64,000 nt of DNA, from assembly GCA_016219185.1 (NCBI GenBank), contig JACRBZ010000012.1, positions 25,381 through 89,380 on the forward strand, given 5' to 3'. The notes under the pieces are model-generated. The model was not told where the DNA came from and did no database searches. It saw only the letters and a program-made list of their open reading frames with translations. The stretch comes from Deltaproteobacteria bacterium. Lineage in GTDB: Bacteria; Desulfobacterota; Desulfobacteria; Desulfobacterales; Desulfatirhabdiaceae. The translations under genes and the position numbers were made by a program. This document shows, piece after piece, positions 53,880 through 61,901 of this stretch. Numbering within the stretch: position 1 is the first letter of the stretch; each line of letters opens with the position of its first letter.

Positions 53880-54620
53880 TTAATCCCTCAGTTCTTTTCC
53901 GGTCAGTTGAAGAAAAAGCGCGCCGAGATTATCGCATCCGGGGTGCTCTTTGATCAGGTCTTGGGGGCTGCCCTGGGAAATGATTCGCCCTTCGTCGATA
54001 ATGGCGACGCGGGAGCAGATTTTTTCGGCCTCTTCCATGTAATGCGTGGTATAGAGCATGCTGGTGCCGGATCGACCCAAATCGGAAAGCCGGTCCAGGA
54101 TCATGTTACGGGATTGGGGATCGATGCCGACGGTGGGCTCGTCCAGAAAAAGCATCCTCGGTTCATGAATCAGGGCAGCCGCCAGATTGGCGCGTCGTTT
54201 CATGCCTCCGGAATAGGCGGTAATCCGAATGCCGGCGTTGTTCGACAGCCCGACCATTTCCAGACAAGCGGCGATCCGCGCCTTCAGAACACGTCCGCTC
54301 AGACCGTACATGCGGCCCAGATAAGATAAATTTTCTGCGGCGGTCAGGTTCGGATACAGGGCGATATGCTGTGGCACCAGGCCGATCCATTGCCGCGCCT
54401 GCCGGGAGTGTTTGAAAAGATCGATTCCGCTGATGTGCACATTGCCGGCATCCGGCGCCAGCAGACCGGTCATCAGGGAGATGGCCGTGGTTTTTCCGGC
54501 GCCGTTGGGTCCCAAAAGGCCCACGATTTCTCCGGACCCCAGGGACAGGTTAAAGTCCGAAAGCGCGGGGGTCCGGGTATTCGGATACGTCTTGGTGAGC
54601 CCACTGGCCAGAAGTACCAT
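53880..54620 (-). CDS. ABC exporter ATPase
   Basis: 246 residues with Walker A GPNGAGKTTAIS, signature region AYSGGMKRRANLAAALIHEP, Walker B MLFLDEPTVGID and a His switch. DrrA/YhhG-like exporter ATPase pairing with the ABC-2 permease below. ATG at 54620, preceded by GGAGG. It is divergent from the B12-binding radical SAM gene across 203 bp, where both promoters must lie. Confidence 0.93.
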   Translation of the reverse strand: MVLLASGLTKTYPNTRTPALSDFNLSLGSGEIVGLLGPNGAGKTTAISLMTGLLAPDAGNVHISGIDLFKHSRQARQWIGLVPQHIALYPNLTAAENLSYLGRMYGLSGRVLKARIAACLEMVGLSNNAGIRITAYSGGMKRRANLAAALIHEPRMLFLDEPTVGIDPQSRNMILDRLSDLGRSGTSMLYTTHYMEEAEKICSRVAIIDEGRIISQGSPQDLIKEHPGCDNLGALFLQLTGKELRD

Positions 54621-54823
54621 CAACCTCCATTATCATTTTGCAATATCCCTGAATAACGGATATAATTTGCAACTCGATCTGAGTGGAAAAGCAGGAGAGC
54701 CGCTATTTTATGAATTTTCGCTCTTCCCGGCTTTGCGATTCTTATTGATATAGCTTCAAAGCAGCTTGCAGTCAACCCTTGAGATGGCGCCAACCCCCAT
54801 CGAATTTGAAGAGGTAAATCGTG

Positions 54824-56116
54824 ATGAAGATTCTTCTGGTGAATCCGCCCAACTGCGGTAAAAGCATTCCCGAAGAGGAATACGGGATCGATACGATCAA
54901 AATGATTTTCAGGGGAGAACCCCTGGCCCTTGAAGTCATTGCCGGTAATCTGGATGGCCACGAGGTCGCCATTACCGATTTGAAGGTTACGCCGAATGCG
55001 CTGGAGGAAGACCTGGGCCGGTTTGAGCCGGATGTGGTCGGCTTCACCGCCGTCGCCTGCGAGGCCAATACCGTTTTGCAGTTGGCAAATGAAATCAAAA
55101 AACATACCCGGGCCGTGGTCGTGGTGGGCGGTCATCACGCCTCGTGCGACCCTGCTTTTTTTAACCGGAGCGGCATCGATTATATCGTTGTGGGACTGGG
55201 CAAGCTCAGCTTCAGGGAACTGGTCGACGCCATAGATAACCGGACAGCGGCCTCCGGCATTCCGGGGATTGCCAAAACCGATCCGGGCAGGCCCCTGAAC
55301 TATGTCCCACGGAACTATTCCGTTATGGATGCCGTCGATGCCAGTCCGCCCCGCTACGATCTGGTTAAGGCGCACCGGGATCGGTATGTGATGAGCGGCG
55401 TTGGCGGCAAGGTCGGTTTCGTGGTCTCGGCCTATGGCTGCACCCACCACTGCGCTTTCTGCTCCATTCCGGCAATGACCCATGGCCGCTACATCACCCA
55501 CAGGCCGGAAGCCGTGCTGCGGGACATGTTGCTTTTGGAAGATGTTCCTTTGATCCGCCTCGTGGATGCCAACACGTTCGGTGATCCGGAAATAGCCCGG
55601 CAACTGGGCCGGCAAATAATCGAATCCGGATTGAAAAAGGCGATCGTCGCCGATGTCCGGTCCGACACGGTGACCCGTTATCCCGACCTGTTCAGGTTGT
55701 GGAAACAGGCCGGGCTTTCCTCGGCGGTCATCGGATTTGAGGAGATCACGGACGCGGGCCTGGCAAGATTGAACAAGAAAAACTCGGTAGCCACCAACAT
55801 CCAGGCCATGCAAATCTTAAAAGAATTGGGCATTCGCATCATCGGGGACTTTATCGTGTCCCCGGAATATTCGGAAGCGGATTTTAAGGCCCTTGACCAT
55901 TTCGTGTCCTCTCATGCCATTGACCTGCCGATACCGTCCATCCTGACGCCGCTGCCCGGAACCCCGCTGCACCGGGAAATGGCGGACAAAATTTTTATCC
56001 ATGACCTGGACTATTATACGTTTACCAATGCCGTTTTTCCCACCCGCATGGATCCGAAGATTTTTTACCAGACCTATGCCGATCTGCTGAAACGCTTTCT
56101 GAAACACATTTCTTAA
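54824..56116 (+). CDS. B12-binding radical SAM enzyme
   Basis: 430 residues: Rossmann-like cobalamin-binding N-terminus (1-135; KILLVNPP, ITDLKVTPNALEEDLGRF, VVGGHHASCDP), radical SAM core with CTHHCAFCSIP (C-x3-C-x2-C; about 205-215) and a C-terminal TIM-barrel part. The DxHxxG base-off motif is not evident. Such enzymes methylate, cyclise or rearrange unactivated carbons. The ATG at 54824 is preferred to the GTG just before it; GAGG is about 9 nt upstream. The KAS III-like gene follows 17 nt downstream. Confidence 0.93.
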   Translation: MKILLVNPPNCGKSIPEEEYGIDTIKMIFRGEPLALEVIAGNLDGHEVAITDLKVTPNALEEDLGRFEPDVVGFTAVACEANTVLQLANEIKKHTRAVVVVGGHHASCDPAFFNRSGIDYIVVGLGKLSFRELVDAIDNRTAASGIPGIAKTDPGRPLNYVPRNYSVMDAVDASPPRYDLVKAHRDRYVMSGVGGKVGFVVSAYGCTHHCAFCSIPAMTHGRYITHRPEAVLRDMLLLEDVPLIRLVDANTFGDPEIARQLGRQIIESGLKKAIVADVRSDTVTRYPDLFRLWKQAGLSSAVIGFEEITDAGLARLNKKNSVATNIQAMQILKELGIRIIGDFIVSPEYSEADFKALDHFVSSHAIDLPIPSILTPLPGTPLHREMADKIFIHDLDYYTFTNAVFPTRMDPKIFYQTYADLLKRFLKHIS

Positions 56117-56133
56117 CGAGTAAAGAGGAGACC

Positions 56134-57276
56134 ATGGATGTATTCATCAACGATGTATCGGCTTTTCTTCCCAATGATCCGGTGACAAACGATGACATAG
56201 AGGCTGTTCTGGGGAAAGTGAACGGCATCGGATCCAAAGCCAAACGCATCGTCCTTAACAGCAATCAGATCAAACAACGATATTATGCGCTGAATCCGGA
56301 ATCGGGCAGACTCACCCATACCAATGCCCAGCTTACGGCCGAGGCGATCCGAAAGCTGCGCCCCTACCCCGGATTTACGCCAGATCACATCGAGTGCCTG
56401 TGCTGCGGCACAACCAGTCCGGATTTGATGTTTCCAGGCCATGCGCTCATGGTGCAGGGCGAACTGGGGCTGGAAGCCTGCGAGGCGGTAACCACATCGG
56501 GCATCTGCCTTTCCGGCATGACGGCATTCAAGTATGCCTTCATGAATGTGGCAGCCGGCCTGGCGCCGAATGCCGTGGCAGCCGGTTCCGAACTGTCTTC
56601 TTCCTACATGAGGGCCCGGTTTTTAACCCCGTTTTACAAAGAGGCATCGGATCTTGAGACACGGCCCGAACGGGCCTTTGACGCCGATTTTTTAAGATGG
56701 ATGCTGTCGGACGGGGCTGGAGCGGCGTTTCTTTCCGCTGAGAAAAACAGGGAAGGGCTGTCCCTGAAAGTGGACTGGGTGGAAGTGATTTCCTATGCCG
56801 GTAAATTGGAGACCTGTATGTACGCAGGCGGGGTAAAGCAGGCGGACGGCAGCATCGTGGGCTGGCGGAATATCGAGGCGATCTCGCCGGAATCCCTGCC
56901 CCACCGGTTTTCGGTACGGCAGGATATCAAACTTCTCGACCGCGAGATTATTCAGACCATGGGAACGGCCCTCTCAACGGCCATCCGCAAGCACGGTTTG
57001 CGTCCGGATTCCGTGGATTGGTTTCTGCCCCACTATTCATCGGCCTATTTCCGTCCGAAGTTTTATGAGGAAATGAAGCGAATCGGTTTTGAAATCCCTT
57101 ACGACCGGTGGTTTTCAAACTTGGCTGAAAAAGGAAACACCGGAAGCGCCGCCATCTATATCATTCTTGAAGAATTGTTCCATTCCGGCAAGCTTGAGCC
57201 GGGCCAGAAACTGCTCTGCTTCATTCCCGAAAGCGGCCGTTTTTCACATGCGTTTGTTGGGCTGACGGTTGCGTAA
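56134..57276 (+). CDS. KAS III-like condensing enzyme
   Basis: 380 residues with thiolase-fold features: TTSGICLSGMTAFKYA (Cys about 127), PHYSSAYFRP (His) and KGNTGSAAIY (Asn), the Cys-His-Asn triad of FabH-type enzymes. The His motif PHYSS and overall length resemble the resorcinol-forming DarB/StlD group, which joins two beta-ketoacyl chains into a ring, more than housekeeping FabH. GAGGAG precedes the ATG. Together with the radical SAM gene it faces the KS-CLF-ACP genes. Confidence 0.88.
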   Translation: MDVFINDVSAFLPNDPVTNDDIEAVLGKVNGIGSKAKRIVLNSNQIKQRYYALNPESGRLTHTNAQLTAEAIRKLRPYPGFTPDHIECLCCGTTSPDLMFPGHALMVQGELGLEACEAVTTSGICLSGMTAFKYAFMNVAAGLAPNAVAAGSELSSSYMRARFLTPFYKEASDLETRPERAFDADFLRWMLSDGAGAAFLSAEKNREGLSLKVDWVEVISYAGKLETCMYAGGVKQADGSIVGWRNIEAISPESLPHRFSVRQDIKLLDREIIQTMGTALSTAIRKHGLRPDSVDWFLPHYSSAYFRPKFYEEMKRIGFEIPYDRWFSNLAEKGNTGSAAIYIILEELFHSGKLEPGQKLLCFIPESGRFSHAFVGLTVA

Positions 57277-57337
57277 TAAGAGGCGGAAGATCCGAAATCA
57301 TCAAGATCAGGCGATCCGCTTTTGCTGATTTCGATAT
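57277..57337. terminator. Possible bidirectional terminator between convergent units
   Basis: GCGGA (about 57285) and TCCGC followed by four T (about 57316) are the ends of a loose hairpin with mispairs inside. It lies exactly between two convergent gene ends, so it may serve both. The T-run is short. Confidence 0.3.
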
Positions 57338-58378
57338 TTATTCCACTTCAATCACCCCCAAATCCCCGGCCGCACCTTTTTTCAGGCAACAGATCCGGGG
57401 GGTTTTCATAAAATCCGGCCCAAAATCAAAATGCGGAAGCAACGCGTTCCGGCCCTCCTTTTTAAGCAAAAGGGCGGCCATGGCAAGATCCAGAGCCATG
57501 CTGGAAGGAAATGCGCCATAGGCGTGAGAGAAAACGGCCTGGCGGATGGACCGGCCTATCAGATCGGCCTCTTCACCACTCCCGTCATGAATAAAAAGTG
57601 CGCCTGACGGCAGCGCAATGTCCTGTAGGCATTGTCCGATCCGGACATCCTGGATAAATGGATATCGGCCTTCTTTTTCTCCGGACGGAGCAAGCACAAA
57701 AAATGCGCTTCCCTCACCAACAGGAACCGGCCAGCGGCCGCTGTCTCCGTCTTTTCGGTTTTGAGTGCCAAGGGATGCATTGCAAAGGCCTTTTGAAAAG
57801 CAATCGACTCCGCCGACCAGGACCGATGCGGCCCGGCCCTCTTCAAGCCAATCCAGGGCGGTCTGAAAAGCCAGCGGCACAGACATGTCATACTGATTGA
57901 TGGAGACGTTTGGGCCCCGTATTTTCAGCAGCATCGAAATGTAAGCTGCTGCCGCGTTATGCACCGAGTTTGAAAACTGGATCGGCGAGAGACGAAGATC
58001 GGCTGCAACCGCGTCCGGGGATTGCGAGTCGAGCGTGCCTGCTGTCGGTCCCATGCCGGTGGCAACAATCACACCCATGGGCTCGGGCAGCCCTTCATCC
58101 ATCCCCGCACCCTCCTTTGCATCCTGAAGCGCGAGATAGGCGGCGATTATCGCCATTCGGGAATAATGGTCCACCCTGCGAAGGGCTTTTGGCGGGACAA
58201 GCTGGCCAAGCAGGGCCGTATCGGCCACAAGCTTCGGGGTGACAGGTGCTGTTTCATCCGGCTCGAAGCTTTGTGATTCCGGAATGGGGCGGATCTGATT
58301 GATAACCGCTTCTTCAAGGCTTTGGGAACCGCATCCGAATCCGCCGATGACACCGATGCCTTTGATGCACATTTTCAT
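57338..58378 (-). CDS. Ketosynthase-like chain length factor (no active-site Cys)
   Basis: 346 residues. Overall KAS I/II fold (IKGIGVIGGFGCGSQSLEEA at the start, ASVLVGGVDCFSKGL), but where KAS has its Cys the sequence is VSINQYDMSVPLAFQTAL and the two catalytic His are not found. That is the hallmark of a chain-length factor/CLF partner that shapes the pocket of the true KS. The ATG at 58378 overlaps the KS stop by 4 nt, as in KS-CLF pairs of type II polyketide synthases. Longer frames upstream overlap the KS. Confidence 0.86.
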   Translation of the reverse strand: MKMCIKGIGVIGGFGCGSQSLEEAVINQIRPIPESQSFEPDETAPVTPKLVADTALLGQLVPPKALRRVDHYSRMAIIAAYLALQDAKEGAGMDEGLPEPMGVIVATGMGPTAGTLDSQSPDAVAADLRLSPIQFSNSVHNAAAAYISMLLKIRGPNVSINQYDMSVPLAFQTALDWLEEGRAASVLVGGVDCFSKGLCNASLGTQNRKDGDSGRWPVPVGEGSAFFVLAPSGEKEGRYPFIQDVRIGQCLQDIALPSGALFIHDGSGEEADLIGRSIRQAVFSHAYGAFPSSMALDLAMAALLLKKEGRNALLPHFDFGPDFMKTPRICCLKKGAAGDLGVIEVE

Positions 58379-59586
58379 GAGCGGTTTTCCGTTGTTAAAA
58401 TCAGCACACTGTTGTTGCCGCCGAAAGCCAGTGTTTCCGAAAGGGCCGAGACCCCGCAAATGGGGGTTTTCTCCCGAACAGGATGAGCAGGCAACTCCGG
58501 GTCGGATTCGGAAAAACCAGCGCTTGCAGGCATCTGTTGGCGTTCGAGACAGGAAACGGTGAAAGCCGCCTCAATGGCGCCCGAAGCCCCGAGCGTGTGG
58601 CCGGTATAGCCCTTGGTCGATCCAAAGGGAATGCCCGGAAATAAGCCGTGAAACAGATGGGATTCGATCCTGTCGTTGTCCCGGGTGCCCGTGCCATGGG
58701 CATTGATGAAGGCAATATCGGACGGGCGGGCGCCGGCCGAATCCAGGGCATCCCGAACCGCCAGTCGCAGTCCGCCAGCGTTAGGGTCCGGAGCCGTAAA
58801 ATGATAGGCATCGCTTGCCATGCCATATCCGGAAACAAAGGCACGGGCTCTTTTGCCCCGATGGGCCAGCATGCGGTCTGATTCCAGAACCATGATGCCA
58901 GCTCCCTCGCCGAGGTTGAGGCCATTTCTGTGGGCATCAAAGGGCTTGCAGGGTTCGATGTCGCAGTTCATCAGGGCGATGAATCCATAGTAAGTCACTT
59001 CGTAAAAGGCATCCACACCGCCGGCGATGACCACATCGCAGCGGCCCGGACGGATCCAGGGTCCGGCCATACCGATGGCGTCGCTTCCGGCGGAACACGC
59101 ATTCACGATGGTTTGGCAAGGTCCGGAGAAATTGAAATGCCGTGCGATCCATAGGGCGGGGTTGACAGCCAGAAAACGCTCCGCGGGCGACGGGCAGCAG
59201 AGCCTGCTCGCCGTTTCTTTCACTTCTCCAGCGCCTTGCTGTTGAAGCGAACGGTTGCTGGCGCCTCCGGAAACGTTGGTGCCGATCATTACGCCGACTT
59301 TTTTGCCCCGAAGCATATCCGGATTCAGCCCCGCATCCGCCAGCGCTTCCTGCGTGGCTTTCAGCGCCAGGCGGGCCGCCCGGGTTCCGACCGGATGCAC
59401 GGAATTATTTTCCGGCAGGAATTGATCCGCAACCGCAAAGACCGGGTGTTGCGATCCCGGGCAGGAAACCGGCGGCGCCGGTACCGGCGCGCGGGTAAAA
59501 AGGGTATCCATGCAGTCGGAAAGGTTCCCCCCGGCAGCACAAATACAGCCTATTCCGCTGATGGGAACCGGTTTTTGACGATTCAC
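58375..59586 (-). CDS. Beta-ketoacyl synthase (KS alpha)
   Basis: 403 residues with the Cys-His-His triad: Cys in VNACSAGSDAIG (about 165), His in NAHGTGTRDND and His in KGYTGHTLGASGA. Starts inside the last codons of the ACP gene (4-nt overlap) and ends overlapping the CLF, so ACP, KS and CLF are translationally coupled. It elongates an acyl-ACP with malonyl-ACP. Confidence 0.92.
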   Translation of the reverse strand: MNRQKPVPISGIGCICAAGGNLSDCMDTLFTRAPVPAPPVSCPGSQHPVFAVADQFLPENNSVHPVGTRAARLALKATQEALADAGLNPDMLRGKKVGVMIGTNVSGGASNRSLQQQGAGEVKETASRLCCPSPAERFLAVNPALWIARHFNFSGPCQTIVNACSAGSDAIGMAGPWIRPGRCDVVIAGGVDAFYEVTYYGFIALMNCDIEPCKPFDAHRNGLNLGEGAGIMVLESDRMLAHRGKRARAFVSGYGMASDAYHFTAPDPNAGGLRLAVRDALDSAGARPSDIAFINAHGTGTRDNDRIESHLFHGLFPGIPFGSTKGYTGHTLGASGAIEAAFTVSCLERQQMPASAGFSESDPELPAHPVREKTPICGVSALSETLAFGGNNSVLILTTENRS

Positions 59587-59837
59587 GCCGCGCGCCTTTT
59601 TTCGATAAATGCCGATATTGAATTGATGCTTTGAAGGACCGAACGGCCCTCTTTCATGTTTTTGATTTCCGCCCCGAACTGCGCCTTGATCTGAAAAACG
59701 AGTTCGACCGCATCGATGGAATCCAGGCCGAACTTATCGCCGAACAAAGGATCATCGTCACCGATGTCTTCGGGACGGACGTCCTCCAGATTCAGATTTT
59801 CCACGATGAGATTTTTAAGCTCAGTTTTAAGGGTCAT
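59583..59837 (-). CDS. Acyl carrier protein
   Basis: 84 residues with the phosphopantetheine Ser in LDSIDAVEL. Acidic four-helix ACP carrying the growing chain. Start at 59837 (MTLKTELKN) fits the family start; a frame from 59873 adds 12 residues and has no better Shine-Dalgarno. It is distinct from housekeeping AcpP by context. Confidence 0.9.
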   Translation of the reverse strand: MTLKTELKNLIVENLNLEDVRPEDIGDDDPLFGDKFGLDSIDAVELVFQIKAQFGAEIKNMKEGRSVLQSINSISAFIEKRRAA

Positions 59838-59877
59838 GCCAATGCGCGATCCATTTAAAAGGGTTTCATTCAAAAGG

Positions 59878-60879
59878 TCAGGCGATTCGTTCCAGGAGAT
59901 CCTGATACAGTCTGGCTTCCTTGTCGGCGCAATCCCTTAAGATAGCCGACATTGCGGGATATGTTTCCGCTTCCCCGGTCCGGTTTTTACAGATTCTTGA
60001 ACCGATGAGCGCAAATTCCCGCCACAGGTCCCCGATCTCGGTCATGCGATCGGAGAGCACCCGAAGATGATCGTCTTCCAGAAAATCCGCGGCTTCCTGC
60101 AAAAAGGCGGCGTAAATATACCGAAATCCGGCGCCTCCGGTTCCGATTTCCTCCTGCATGCGAATAACCTGGCCCAGGCAGAGCGCCGCCTTTTTGGCAT
60201 CCATCTTTTTAGGCCAGATCTCAACCCGTTTGGATAAAAACCGGATGCTCTTGACGCCCAGAAAAGGTCCCGGCGCTTTCAGCATGGTTCGGCAAACCTC
60301 TTTGATGCCCTGAAGAATGGCCTTTCGAAAGTCCGGTTCGGAAGGGACATGGGTGATGTAGTACATCCGACCCTTGGGAGACATCGGCCCTTTGGCAAAC
60401 CTGGCTTTCATCAAATCGCCATGCGGGCAGCGAACGGGATCGGGGAAAACCGGATCGCTGATGATATAATCGTCATTTTCTTTCCCGAAAACGACAAGAT
60501 TATGCATATTGAAGTGGAACCGGTACCGCCTGGGAAAATAGCTCAGCCAATAGGCGCCCGTCCGGCATCCGACCGGGACATTCTCTGCCAGTTTCCGGTC
60601 CAGGGCAGCCATGCCGTTTTCGGGTTTTCGGAATTTTTCCCAGGTGAGCGTTACCCCCAGTCGTTTGACGACGCGATTCATGATGCCGCCGGTACGAATG
60701 CGAAAGGCCGTCAGCGGTAAATTATTGAGGCGGATAAAGGGAAAATAGCCGAAAAAGAGACCTGCGCCGATTCCAAAAACCATCGACTCGCTGATGTTCA
60801 ATCCATGATGGGATAACAGGTTCGAGAGAACGCCGGTCTCGCAGTGAGCCGACTGGTGATGGGCGAAAGAAATCTCCAT
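59878..60879 (-). CDS. BtrH-like acyl transferase/peptidase-fold protein
   Basis: 333 residues. HHQSAHCETGVLSNLLSHHG at the N-terminus is the Cys-containing start of the BtrH N-terminal domain, a papain-like fold; in butirosin synthesis BtrH moves an acyl group from an ACP to an amine. His140-region YRFHFNMHNLVVFG and ISDPVFPDP may complete a Cys-His-Asp triad. The C-terminal part (about 210-330) is helical. It should unload the ACP product onto an amine acceptor (inference). Start ATG 60879, where GATGAGG is 12 nt upstream. Confidence 0.85.
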   Translation of the reverse strand: MEISFAHHQSAHCETGVLSNLLSHHGLNISESMVFGIGAGLFFGYFPFIRLNNLPLTAFRIRTGGIMNRVVKRLGVTLTWEKFRKPENGMAALDRKLAENVPVGCRTGAYWLSYFPRRYRFHFNMHNLVVFGKENDDYIISDPVFPDPVRCPHGDLMKARFAKGPMSPKGRMYYITHVPSEPDFRKAILQGIKEVCRTMLKAPGPFLGVKSIRFLSKRVEIWPKKMDAKKAALCLGQVIRMQEEIGTGGAGFRYIYAAFLQEAADFLEDDHLRVLSDRMTEIGDLWREFALIGSRICKNRTGEAETYPAMSAILRDCADKEARLYQDLLERIA

Positions 60880-60880
60880 A

Positions 60881-61309
60881 TCAGGGTGTATCCTCATCCG
60901 GTAAAGGCATGTCCGCATCCGGAATGTCGCGGAGTTGCGCGGGCGTCAGGCCGAATATGTCCGCGTATCGTTGCAGGATCTCCGGCTTGAGGCGGCTGAA
61001 AACAGACGGCTTCAGATGGCGTTTCACCCGCCAGCGCGGCAGCCGGACATAACTGGCCAGAAGCCCGACGGTCATGAGCCGCCTGGCCATATGATAGGCG
61101 ATGGGGCTTCGTTTACCCGCGCGAACCATGCCGATTATGGCCGCAAGATCGTCAGTAATGACTTCCCAGGCCTGGGCGTTGACGATATTCTTGGGTTCCC
61201 AGCCCAGACTCCGAACCCCGGCATACCGGCCGTTTTCATCGACCGCGTAGGTAATCTCGCTCATGCCTTTGTTCAGCCCGTCATCCTGGGGCACGTCTTT
61301 TATCCGCAT
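60881..61309 (-). CDS. Small conserved protein at head of the KS/ACP operon
   Basis: 142 residues starting with MRIKDVPQDDG. Its middle (about 60-100) is helical, and its end KPEILQRYADIFGLTPAQLR resembles the last helices of a DNA-binding or ACP-binding domain. I recognise no family. Its stop is 1 nt from the BtrH start, so it is tightly coupled and probably needed for the pathway. AGGAACGGAAG lies before the ATG; longer frames have none. Confidence 0.65.
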   Translation of the reverse strand: MRIKDVPQDDGLNKGMSEITYAVDENGRYAGVRSLGWEPKNIVNAQAWEVITDDLAAIIGMVRAGKRSPIAYHMARRLMTVGLLASYVRLPRWRVKRHLKPSVFSRLKPEILQRYADIFGLTPAQLRDIPDADMPLPDEDTP

Positions 61310-61884
61310 CTTCCGTTCCTGTTCATGCAACCCTCTGTGACAAAAAAAACGGCAACCGCCGTTTGGTGATGTGCAAAACAAAAGATCATTTTGATATAAC
61401 ATGTCCGGGAGGGAGTCAAGCGTTTTTCAAAAATGATGGTGCGTAATTTTCCGTTTTTTAAAGCTTTTTTGATCGATCCATACGCAAAACCTTGCTTTCG
61501 GAAAAAGATGGTTGCATGACAAGATGTAACATGGTAACGATCCTTCAGAAACTATCTTTGAGCAGGTGGTCAAAAGGAATCCTGACCATCAAAAGATGCA
61601 TGCTTTTCAAATTGGCCATTACATACTGAACTTTCTACTGTGTCATCACCATGTGTGATCGAATATGTCTTTTGGCCTTGAGCTCAAGTTGATCTTCAAT
61701 CGGCAGGTTCAGCCCCTGGCGGGTTTGGTTCCATCATTTTTAATTTCGGATCTGGTTTGAATTTCTGTTTTCCATGCTACTGGATATTGATATTCAAACG
61801 TGGAAAATTCAATACGCAATTTTCCACGATTACCGCTTTATTAGCACAAAAGATGGAAAATCTTCCGTTGTATATGGGTAATAT
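61310..61884. other. Intergenic region with nested palindromes
   Basis: 575 bp, AT-rich, with no gene until a strongly palindromic stretch near the end. CGTGGAAAATT (61799-61809) and AATTTTCCACG (61818-61828) form a perfect 11-bp inverted repeat with an 8-nt spacer. Confidence 0.6.
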
Positions 61885-61901
61885 ATGGAAGATTTTCCAT
61901 C
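61852..61901. promoter_or_regulatory. Perfect 15-bp inverted repeat over the start of the HEPN gene
   Basis: GATGGAAAATCTTCC (61852-61866) and GGAAGATTTTCCATC (61887-61901), 20-nt spacer. It shares the TGGAAAAT core with the palindrome at 61799-61828. The right arm covers the start codon at 61885, so pairing in mRNA could hide it, and binding of a regulator could block transcription. An autoregulatory operator is a fair guess. Confidence 0.55.

Noticed and set aside
54620..55813. 397-codon minus-strand frame
   Set aside because: Opposite the radical SAM gene, whose motifs are clear; a shadow.
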